Assembly: GCA_024689085.1 (NCBI GenBank)
Contig: JAILDT010000020.1
Coordinates: 1-52,496 of the forward strand
DNA from: Clostridia bacterium
Lineage (GTDB): Bacteria > Bacillota > Clostridia > Peptostreptococcales > Anaerovoracaceae
DNA length: 52,496 nt
Direction: 5' to 3'
Positions 28,479-37,600 of this stretch are shown here, piece after piece (position 1 is the first letter of the stretch; every line of letters begins with the position of its first letter). The notes under the pieces are model-generated. The model saw only the letters and a list, made by a program, of their open reading frames with translations, was not told the DNA's origin and did no database searches. The translations under genes were made by a program, and so were the position numbers.

Positions 28479-29822
28479 TTACGCGTATCCGTATCGTTTT
28501 CTCAATACTACTGTGTAGATGATCACAGGGATGATTGATCCTGCCTCCGCCACGGCGGCAGAAAACCAGATGCCGTTCAGCCCGAAGAATATCGGCAGAA
28601 TCATGACCGCTCCAATTTCGCATATGACGACACGCACTGTTGCGATAATCGCGGATACGACACCATTGTTCAGCGCCGTGAACATGCCCGTCACAAAGAT
28701 ATTGATGCCGCATGTGATAAATATCAGTGCGTAGATACGTATCCCATGGACCGCCATATCGACGAGATCCGCATCATATCCGACGAATATGGATACCAGC
28801 GGCCGCGCGAAAATGATGAGTATCGCCAGCATCGCCAGCCCTCCACCTTCCATCAGGATCATGCTCTTCCTGAAGAGATTCTTCATTTCAGTCTGGTTTT
28901 CCGCGCCGAAGTTGAAACTGAAGAGTGGCTGTACACCCATGTTGTACCCCGCGAAAATCGCAAAGAAGATGAACGTACAGTACTGCATGACGCCAAAGGC
29001 AGCCACGCCGTCAGCTCCCGCAAGGCGCAACAGCTGAAAGTTGTACAGCATGGATACGACCGATTCGGAAATGGTCGATACGAACTCGGATAATCCGTTC
29101 GTACAGGCCTTCCGCAGCGCCCAAAATTCCACGTGCGGTCTGCCGATCCGCAGCAGGCTGTCGTTTGGACGGCTGAAGTAGACCAGCGGCGTGATGCCTC
29201 CGATCAGTTCACTGATCCCTGTCGCGACAGCGGCTCCCATAATGCCCCAGTGGAAGATAACGATAAAGAGAAAGTCCAGAACGATATTCGTGACACCCGT
29301 GATTACTGTGATCCAGAATCCCAGACGGGGTTTCTCGGCCGTTACGAACAGAATCTGGAACAGGAACTGCAGCATATAACAGGGCAGTGTGATCATTCCG
29401 ATCAAGCCGTATACCATGCAGTAATCCACCATGTTCTGCTCAACGCCGATCAGTTCAATCGCAGGCCGAAGGATGAAAACGCCGATCACGGCCATGATTA
29501 CGCCAATGGCAATGCAGATATATACAAAAAATGAAAAATAGCCATTCGCTTTTTCCGGATTCTGTTCGCCGAGCGTCTTCCCTATGATTGCCGACCCGCC
29601 GGTGCCGATCATCAGACCGAACACGCCGAGGACTGAGAAAATCGGGAACGTGACATTGACGGAAGCAAAGGCAACTTTCCCCACATAATTGGAAATGAAC
29701 AGCCCGTCGACGATACCATAAACGGACAGGAAAATCATGTTCGCAATCGTAGGAAGGACGAACAGGAACAGCCTTCTGTATGTAAAATGATCCGATAGTT
29801 GAATTCTATCTTTTGTGCTCAT
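28479..29822 (-). CDS. MATE family efflux transporter
   Basis: Twelve-helix profile; FVLPTIANMIFLSVYGIVDGLFISNYVG, GGSAIIGKTLGEQNPEKANGYF. Confidence 0.92.
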   Translation of the reverse strand: MSTKDRIQLSDHFTYRRLFLFVLPTIANMIFLSVYGIVDGLFISNYVGKVAFASVNVTFPIFSVLGVFGLMIGTGGSAIIGKTLGEQNPEKANGYFSFFVYICIAIGVIMAVIGVFILRPAIELIGVEQNMVDYCMVYGLIGMITLPCYMLQFLFQILFVTAEKPRLGFWITVITGVTNIVLDFLFIVIFHWGIMGAAVATGISELIGGITPLVYFSRPNDSLLRIGRPHVEFWALRKACTNGLSEFVSTISESVVSMLYNFQLLRLAGADGVAAFGVMQYCTFIFFAIFAGYNMGVQPLFSFNFGAENQTEMKNLFRKSMILMEGGGLAMLAILIIFARPLVSIFVGYDADLVDMAVHGIRIYALIFITCGINIFVTGMFTALNNGVVSAIIATVRVVICEIGAVMILPIFFGLNGIWFSAAVAEAGSIIPVIIYTVVLRKRYGYA

Positions 29823-29972
29823 AAAACTCCTTTCAATTCGCCACCATGATATCACATCTCAACGCCGATAAACAAAAAATCTGCTCCCACGCGCGCGGTT
29901 GATTCCGGCCGGTAAATGTGGTTAAATATATATGAACTTTTGTATCATTACTTTTGGAAAGGAAGATCATAT

Positions 29973-30434
29973 ATGAACAGGCTTAAGGAAGGCATTGTGG
30001 AAGTTGACGGTGTTGCGCTCAGCCCGGAGACGACACTCGCGGATGTGGAAAACATCGGCATCGACAAAGGCGTACAGAGATTCCATGGAAATCAGTATCT
30101 GGAGGTCCTCTTTAATGAGCCTGTTGAAAGCGACGGCGTGACATTTCAGGTTTCCATCAGAGTCGCACAGGCAGACGACCAGAAAAAAGTCGTGCTGCTC
30201 GACCCAAAGATGAACAGACCATTCCGGGACATCATGGATGAAAGCAGAGCGAAACAGGAAATCTGCGAGGAATGGCTGAAGAGGAACATGGATATTCCTC
30301 CGACAAGGGACACAGATGATGGCATCATCTACTCTTTCCCTTGGGGACACATCCTCAGTTCCGCTGCCGAGCACATCAATTTCGGCAACATGGAAGGATG
30401 TATCAAGCTCGTCTACGGAGAATTCCCGATATAG
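29973..30434 (+). CDS. Hypothetical protein (153 aa)
   Basis: Open frame with GGAAAGGAAG SD upstream of ATG 29973 and a strong terminator downstream; no family recognised. Confidence 0.8.
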   Translation: MNRLKEGIVEVDGVALSPETTLADVENIGIDKGVQRFHGNQYLEVLFNEPVESDGVTFQVSIRVAQADDQKKVVLLDPKMNRPFRDIMDESRAKQEICEEWLKRNMDIPPTRDTDDGIIYSFPWGHILSSAAEHINFGNMEGCIKLVYGEFPI

Positions 30435-30462
30435 AACCGAAAGCAAAAGCAACATAATCAGC

Positions 30463-30509
30463 AAAGACTTCAGGGTAAGAAACGATTCCTGAAGTCTTTT
30501 TGTTTTTCT
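30463..30509 (+). terminator. Intrinsic terminator
   Basis: AAAGACTTCAGG (30463-30474) / CCTGAAGTCTTT (30488-30499) perfect 12-bp stem followed by TTGTTTTT. Confidence 0.88.
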
Positions 30510-30522
30510 ATGGACTTTTCTG

Positions 30523-30551
30523 TTGACTGTACGCACGAAAAAAGAGATAAT
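30523..30551 (+). promoter_or_regulatory. Candidate sigma-A promoter for the APC permease
   Basis: TTGACT - 17 nt - GATAAT. Confidence 0.55.
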
Positions 30552-30606
30552 ATGCACGGTGCGTTTTTCAAACGCCTACATTGATATATAAAGGGAGATA
30601 GTGTAA

Positions 30607-31989
30607 ATGGAAAATCAACTTCAGAAAAGATACGGCCTGATCACTGCGATCTGCGTCGTAGTCGGTATCGTCGTCGGTTCCGGCGTCTTCTTCAAGGCAG
30701 AAAAGATTCTTGTCTGCACCGACGGAAGAACGTCCCTCGGAATCCTGGCATGGCTGATCGGCGGTATCATCATGGTATCCTGCGCCTACGTGTTCGGCGT
30801 ACTGGCTTCACACCATGAAAAGTGCAACGGAATTGTAGACTATGCGGAAGAAATGTGCGGCGAGAAGTACGGATATATCGTCGGCTGGTTCATGGCGACC
30901 ATCTACTACCCGACCCTGACTTCCGTACTGGCATGGGTCACCGCCAGATACTTCAGCGTTCTGGTCGGCTGGGACATCGTCGGTCCGCAGTGCATGGCGC
31001 TGGCCGGTTTCCTGCTGATCCTGGCTTATGTCTGCAACTCACTCAGTCCGGTCATCGCCGGTAAAGTACAGGTTGCCACAACAGTCATCAAGTTCATCCC
31101 TCTCCTGCTCATGGCAATCGTCGGAACAATTTTCGGACTTGCCAATGGAATGACGGTAGAGAACTTCCACTATGTGGCTGAGGGTGCAGGTCCTGCAGGC
31201 CCTGCTCTGTTCACAGCAGTCTGCGCGACATCCTTCGCCTATGAAGGCTGGATCATTGCGACATCCATCAACTCTGAGATCAAGGATTCCAAGAAGAATC
31301 TGCCGCGCGCGCTCTTCTTCGGATCGCTGATCGTCGTTTTCATTTACATCGTTTACTATATCGGACTCGCCGGAGCAGTCGACAACGCGACCATGATGGC
31401 CGGCGGCGAAGAAGGTGCGAAAATCGCATTTACGACCATCTTCTCCAGAATCGGCGGCACAGGCGTCTTCGTACTGATCGTCGTTTCCTGCTACGGCGTA
31501 CTGAATGGTCTGATGATGGCCAACGTCAGAGGTTTCTACTCTCTGGCCCTCAGAGGCAAAGGCTACAATCCGAAGATGTTCAGCCAGGTCGATCCTGTTA
31601 CCAACATGCCGTCCAACGCATCCATCATCGGGCTGCTGGTCGCTGGCTGGTGGCTGCTGTACTTCTACGGCGCAAACCTGACAGCTCCTTGGTTTGGACC
31701 GTTCTGCTTCGATACGTCAGAGCTTCCGATCATCACGATCTACGCGATGTACATTCCGCTCTTCCTCGTGCTGATCAAGAAGATCAAGAACTACAACATT
31801 ACGCCGATTATTCCGGTGATTGCGATCCTCGGCTCACTGTTCATGGTGGTCGCCGCGATCTTCGCGCACCGCATGGCAGTTATCTTCTATCTGATCGTAT
31901 TCGTTGTAATCATCCTCATCGGAATTCCGAGGATGAACGCCGTTCCGATGGACAAGCTGAATGATACCCCATCTGAGAAACTGGAATAG
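30607..31989 (+). CDS. APC superfamily amino acid permease
   Basis: YGLITAICVVVGIVVGSGVFFKAEKIL; FAYEGWIIATSINSEIKDSKKNLPRALFFG. Confidence 0.92.
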   Translation: MENQLQKRYGLITAICVVVGIVVGSGVFFKAEKILVCTDGRTSLGILAWLIGGIIMVSCAYVFGVLASHHEKCNGIVDYAEEMCGEKYGYIVGWFMATIYYPTLTSVLAWVTARYFSVLVGWDIVGPQCMALAGFLLILAYVCNSLSPVIAGKVQVATTVIKFIPLLLMAIVGTIFGLANGMTVENFHYVAEGAGPAGPALFTAVCATSFAYEGWIIATSINSEIKDSKKNLPRALFFGSLIVVFIYIVYYIGLAGAVDNATMMAGGEEGAKIAFTTIFSRIGGTGVFVLIVVSCYGVLNGLMMANVRGFYSLALRGKGYNPKMFSQVDPVTNMPSNASIIGLLVAGWWLLYFYGANLTAPWFGPFCFDTSELPIITIYAMYIPLFLVLIKKIKNYNITPIIPVIAILGSLFMVVAAIFAHRMAVIFYLIVFVVIILIGIPRMNAVPMDKLNDTPSEKLE

Positions 31990-32004
31990 ACTATTAAGAA
32001 TAAG

Positions 32005-32038
32005 AAAGGGAGATATGCAACTGCATGTCTCCCTTTTT
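32005..32038 (+). terminator. Intrinsic terminator
   Basis: AAAGGGAGATATGCA-act-(T)GCATGTCTCCCTTT followed by TTC. Confidence 0.8.
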
Positions 32039-32068
32039 CGATGTCCCTTCTTATGATACAATACACCT

Positions 32069-32587
32069 ATGAGAATAGATGAAGTTATAAAACAATGTAT
32101 CCAGTCGGACGAAGACATCCTCTGGGCGCTGCAGGATGATCATGAGGCTGTCGCCCACCGGAAATCTCTCATGTTCTTCTCCGAACCGGGCCTGATCTCA
32201 GATATCCGAGAAGCGCTTGACGCCAAGTCCTCCTCTGATGACGCAGGCAAGGTTTCCTTGCCGCAGTTGACCGAGAGCAAGAAACTGAGCAGGTATTTTG
32301 ACCTGGTCGGGAAAACTGCGTCCACGCAGGCAAAAAAAGAAGCCTTCGTTTCCCAGCGAAAGCTTCTGGATTCCGGTACTGATGCGATTTGCCTGGAGAC
32401 CATGGACGGTCAGCAAAAGTGGATCGACAAAGACCTCGCCGAGGCATTTGCGTTCAAACGGAAGTATCTGTTTGTGGATCCATCGGCCGTCAACGCTGAT
32501 GACATCGCCGCTGATGAAATCGCGAACATGGTCTTCATCGAAGAAGAAGGCAAGATCGCAGGCATCGTCATGAGCCTCAGGATCTGA
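32069..32587 (+). CDS. Hypothetical protein (172 aa)
   Basis: Open frame with a plausible -10 (TATGATACAAT) upstream; no family recognised. Confidence 0.7.
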   Translation: MRIDEVIKQCIQSDEDILWALQDDHEAVAHRKSLMFFSEPGLISDIREALDAKSSSDDAGKVSLPQLTESKKLSRYFDLVGKTASTQAKKEAFVSQRKLLDSGTDAICLETMDGQQKWIDKDLAEAFAFKRKYLFVDPSAVNADDIAADEIANMVFIEEEGKIAGIVMSLRI

Positions 32588-33641
32588 ATTCCTTCATCAC
32601 CGCTTCGGCAAATGCCGAAGCGTCTTCTTTAATATTCTGATTCTGCATAATAGAGCCCGGATCGTTCGCGATGCGCATCATCGCAAATCTCGGCGGAAGA
32701 AAAAAAGTCTTATTCATATTCAGTGCGCTGACCAACTGCTCCGCGACTATGTCGCTGCCGCTGTAGCCTGATACGATCACTGCGTAAAGCCGTTTATCAG
32801 AAAAACTCCGGACGCGGACCAGTGCTGTGAGTCGATTGATGAACGCCGCCAGGTTCGCGCTGACAGCATCGTTATAATTCGGACAGATCATAATCAGGCC
32901 ATCGCAGTCGAGAACGGCCGGATAAACATCATCTGTGATGACTCCTCCGTAAAAACACTTCCCCTTTTCCCCAAAATGCAGGCATGTTTCATAGGAACAT
33001 GCATGACAGTCATGCAGTTCGCCGTTCCGCAGCGATATTTCCTGTACGTCAGCGTCAAGATTATCACGTATCATGCTCCATAAAAGCATTGTATTCGACG
33101 TCTCGGGAACACCGGCATGAAGCGCCAGTAATTTCGGATGGTCGACTCGCTTCTTCTTATTATTGCAAACTCGTTCAACGAGTTCCCGAACGGACACTTT
33201 ATACGCAGTCTCATTGTCCGTCCCCAGATTTGCAGCGATGATATTGAAGTTGCGCAGTGTTCTGGTCCCCTCCACCAAAGGCCGTCCGGGGAACGCACAG
33301 CCCGCTCTGTTCGCAGAGAACACCATGTGTCTTGCAACTGATTTCGTGAACAACTCACTGTTGCCATCCACCACGATTCCTGCCAGACAGCCTTCGAACA
33401 TGTCTCTGTTCAGGCGTATGCGCTTCAATAGTTTCACATACTCAAGATTGATGCCGGACTCCCCCAGTTCAATGGCAAACAAAAGCTTCCGCCCGCGCAG
33501 GTCGGCCGCTGCGATTTCATCTGCCGTTTCCAGCAGATCGTATTCATATCCTTCCAGTCCAAACTCCAGAACACTCTTTAACCGCATCGTTTTCTCTTCG
33601 TCCTGGCAGCGGGGCTGGATCACTGTGATTGTTTTATTCAT
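32577..33641 (-). CDS. Flavodoxin/NADPH-dependent FMN reductase-like protein with a ~170-aa N-terminal extension
   Basis: C-half: KLLALHAGVPETSNTMLLWSMIRDNLD...LHDCHACSYETCLHFGEKGKCFYGGVITDDVYPAVLDCDGLIMICPNYNDAVSANLAAFINRL, resembling iron-sulfur flavoprotein-type reductases. Confidence 0.75.
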   Translation of the reverse strand: MNKTITVIQPRCQDEEKTMRLKSVLEFGLEGYEYDLLETADEIAAADLRGRKLLFAIELGESGINLEYVKLLKRIRLNRDMFEGCLAGIVVDGNSELFTKSVARHMVFSANRAGCAFPGRPLVEGTRTLRNFNIIAANLGTDNETAYKVSVRELVERVCNNKKKRVDHPKLLALHAGVPETSNTMLLWSMIRDNLDADVQEISLRNGELHDCHACSYETCLHFGEKGKCFYGGVITDDVYPAVLDCDGLIMICPNYNDAVSANLAAFINRLTALVRVRSFSDKRLYAVIVSGYSGSDIVAEQLVSALNMNKTFFLPPRFAMMRIANDPGSIMQNQNIKEDASAFAEAVMKEFRS

Positions 33642-33651
33642 GCAGGTCTTT

Positions 33652-34629
33652 TTACCCCAACCTCTTTAAGTTAGTGTAGGCTCTTTCGATTCTTTCAAAC
33701 AGCAGGTCATCCAACGGCAGATCCTCAATCTCAAGGCCTGCCTCAGTGCGTCTGTTTCGCACACCCAGAAAAGCTCCGTCTTCGCCATCTCCGAACCAGG
33801 CGGAACTGTATTGCCAGTGGCCCCGGAGATTCTCCAGAATCGAGATCGCCCCGGAAGAAACCGCAGGTGCGATGTATGGCTTGAATCCCGTCTCCCGGAC
33901 CTCGATATTTGCCTTTACCGTCAGAGCAGTCAGTTCTTTTGATTTTGCATCATCGTAATGATAAATGTCATCAGCGACTACCAAATCACTTCCGTGAGGC
34001 CCAAATACGCGGCCGTTTGTAATATAAGACGAAAAAGCCGGATTCCGGTGCGCATGATACGCTGCCCGTCCGTTCATCACGCCCAGCCCAAAGCCCTGGA
34101 TCCGGGAAGCACTGATTCCGCCCCGGAGTGCTGCTTTGCACAGTGGATCTACCGGATCGGAGACCACGAAAAAATCGCCGTCAAAATTTGTCTGGACCGC
34201 TGCCTTCGCATAGGTTTCGATCAGTTTCGTGTTTTTTTCCAGCTGGACCATGCGCACGTCAACATCGTTCTGCGACAGATCAGGAACGCCGGTCGAGGCG
34301 CAGAAGACAAAGACATCGCACTGAAAAAGATCGCCCATTTCAACTGGCAGAACTTCAGGAAATGCGGATGGATCCTCCGGCATCGCGATCTGGTTCAGTT
34401 CCTGTTCCCACCTGCTGACATTCTTCTCATTGATATCGCAGATTCCGATTTCAGAAACGATATCATTTCCAAGAAGAAGCATGGCCAGGGCCAAGGTTCC
34501 TCCCACATCGCCCATGGCGAGGATGTTGACGCGGTTCTTCTGATCCTTTTGCAGCTGGTATCCCGGAACAATGAATGTGTTGTCCCTCTGTATTATTTCA
34601 CCCTGGTGCAATTCGCTCAGTTTTCTCAT
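33652..34629 (-). CDS. Divergent lactate/malate dehydrogenase-like NAD-binding protein
   Basis: VNILAMGDVGGTLALAMLLLG Rossmann start, VFVFCASTGVPD, VVSDPVDPLCKAAL (cf. VSNPVD), GVMNGRAAYH, FGPHGSDLV (cf. GEHG). Confidence 0.7.
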   Translation of the reverse strand: MRKLSELHQGEIIQRDNTFIVPGYQLQKDQKNRVNILAMGDVGGTLALAMLLLGNDIVSEIGICDINEKNVSRWEQELNQIAMPEDPSAFPEVLPVEMGDLFQCDVFVFCASTGVPDLSQNDVDVRMVQLEKNTKLIETYAKAAVQTNFDGDFFVVSDPVDPLCKAALRGGISASRIQGFGLGVMNGRAAYHAHRNPAFSSYITNGRVFGPHGSDLVVADDIYHYDDAKSKELTALTVKANIEVRETGFKPYIAPAVSSGAISILENLRGHWQYSSAWFGDGEDGAFLGVRNRRTEAGLEIEDLPLDDLLFERIERAYTNLKRLG

Positions 34630-37600
34630 ATCAGTCCTTTCAGTCTTTGCAGCCGTTCTATATCATCCTCTACATATGTGCTCGCCGCCAGCGCCCTGTC
34701 GAAGTCCAGACATTGGCCGACATCTGTCAGCTTCGGCGCGTTTACGACCTCCGGCAGTCTCTGCAGAGTGAGTTTCCTCTGATACTCTTTCTGATACTCT
34801 TCCTCTAATGTCTTGAGAATATCCCTGGCGTTTTCCAGGCACACCATCGAAAAGTTATAGATGGCTGCTTTGCTACACTGATTCGACAGGAATTTCGGAA
34901 GAACATACGGAAGGATCAGATTGATTGCCGTAAAGTCATCATCGATCGTTCCCGTATGACGTTCCACACCGTCTCCGCCGATGAACGGATACAGAGAGGA
35001 TTCGACGAACCATGCTTTCAGATTCGGCAGGAAGTAGACACTGTCCACGGATCTCTTCTGAACCGCCATGAGATCCTTCCCATTTCCGGACAGGATGCCC
35101 ACGAGCAGTTTGTGGACATGTACGCCGTTTTCGGTGAGAACAGGGTCGAGCCTCTGCATGCGGTAGCCCTTGTGCAGAATATCATCTACCAGAATCGCGC
35201 TGCGGCGGAACGAACGAATCGTTCTTACCTGATCTTCTATCCCCGCGTAGTTCGGGTACTCTTTAATACGGAAGCTGGAAAGGTCCGGTGAAAAACTTTT
35301 TTCCAGATGCAGTGTTTTCGTCACGGTATTCGGCACTGCCATATGATTCAGGATCTTGCCGAACGGAACGCACATATACGGTCCGAGAACGCGCTTCTCC
35401 CCTTCTTCAGACGGCACGCCGTTTTCTTCTGTGATCATCTGAACAAGCTTGTTGTGCATCACAAGAGAATTATAGGAAAGAACCAGTGTATCGGGGAACA
35501 TTTCTGTCAGTGACTGCTGCAGCCTGGTGTGGGCTTTCCTGAGTACCTTCTCGACTCTCGGATTCTTGTTCAGCGGGCTCTTCAGCACGGTACTCATATT
35601 CTGGATCAATGTTACCGGACTGCGCATATCGACACCGTAACAGCCTGACGGCGCTCCGTCGATCATGATTTCTTTGAACCCCTGTCTCAGAAGGACATCG
35701 ATCAGTTTCTTGTCTTTTTTGCTGTTTGGCGGTTCATGATAAATCGCATAAGTATAATCATCCTTCAGCGCTTCAGATAATGTTTCCGTGAGAATCAGCT
35801 GATAGGAATCCTCATCGAGCGAAAGAGAATCCGCCCAAATCCTGTCCAGAACCAGTGTGTTCCCGGGAGCCCGTTCCCGAATAAAGGACGCAAGCTTCTG
35901 ATTACCGAATTCTTCATAGAGCATCCTGGTTTCAACAGGGTGAACGAAGGCCTCTGCAACAACGGCTCCATCCTTCGCTCCATCTGAAATGCTGACCGAA
36001 TGCAATACTCCTCCGCTGCGGTCGCTCTGGAAACGCAGATCTCTTGCTGACAGGATATATTTATACATCGGCTGACGGAGATACAGCGCATTGTCGTAGA
36101 TATAATTCTGAACGACAGGATCGATCAGACTGGCGATGTCCCTGTTCTCATCAATGTTGTCGCGTATTTTGGTGGAGCTGATATCTTCCAGGTGCGGAGG
36201 CAGAGTCAACTCAATGACTTCCCCTCGTATTTTGGATCTTCCTTCCTGATAGCTCCTGCCGCTGGTGTTGTCCCTTTCGGATCCTTCTCTCTGGAAAACA
36301 ATATGATTCATTCCATGGATGGAATCTGGTTCCGGATCATTTCTATAAGAACTTGCATTGGCGATCACATCGCTCCCGACTACCATATATAGTTCCTTCC
36401 CGGGAAGAAGCCTCCGGAGTCTGCGGATGTCAGAAGGATTCGCGATATTGATCGGCTGATCATCCGGAAAGATATATGTGCCTATCAGATCCGCGCATGT
36501 CATGTTCATGATCCGTCTGCGATGCTGTCGAGGCTGTGTGTTCTTTGACCATGAAAACTCATCCAGTGCAAGGTACACCTCATATCCGGCATCACGGATC
36601 GCAGTAACGATACCTTTGTGACCTAAGGAGAACGGATCGAATGTTCCAGGGAAAAATGCTGCTTTGTCCATATCCTGAAGCGGCAGCTCTCCGCAGAAGA
36701 ACTGATAGTCCGAAATGAATCTGTAAACGTGATTCAGAGAGGATGCGTTGCTGAAGAACCGCAGCATGTCACCCTTTCGGTCTTCAATCAGCGTAAGCAT
36801 TTTTTTGCATAGAATCACAAAGATTTCTGCCTTTTGCTGCAATGATAAAAGCTCTGACCCGAACACGGATCTGCCCAGCACCTGAAATGCTTCCTGACTG
36901 ACGACTCTGTGATAATTTGCCATGCCCATAAGGAGCATGCCGATGATTTCTCTGCAGCGGTCGCTGTCTTCATCATTCGCATTCTGCAATATGACTCCCA
37001 GCGTATCCAGCGTTACAGAAACAACCTTCTCATTGACATTGTACAGAAGCTGTTGAATATCCTTCATGACTTCCGTCTGCTCATCCGGATGGAGCTTCGT
37101 AATCAGAATTCCCAAGTATTCCGGGATATATCTTGAAAACTGATAATCTCCGATTTCCAGCCCTCTCATCAGTTCCACGACGATCTCGTGTTTCTGTTCT
37201 CTGGTGAGCCGGTCGAAAATCAGGATCAATCCCCTGCCCGCTTCATGCCGGATCGTAACACGTTCGCTGACCTTCAGCAGATTCGAGAAATGTGCTGCCG
37301 TGTAAAAGACCTCTTCCTGCTGGCCGCTCATGATTCTGTCCAGCATGACTTCGATGTTGACGGCCTTGACGACCCATGGCGTGTCGATTCTGAGATCATC
37401 ACGGAACATGGCAGTATAATCGGCTTCTGTGATCGCCGGGGCTTCAAATGAATCAGACAATCGAAGCGCTTCTGCTGTTCTTTCCTTTAGAAATGCTGCG
37501 CTGATCTGATATTCGCCTTCCACAGGATACGTCAGAAGAGTTGCAAGGCGGTTGGCAATCTGCGGATATGCAGCGCCGTCTTTTTCTTCCCGCTGGATTG

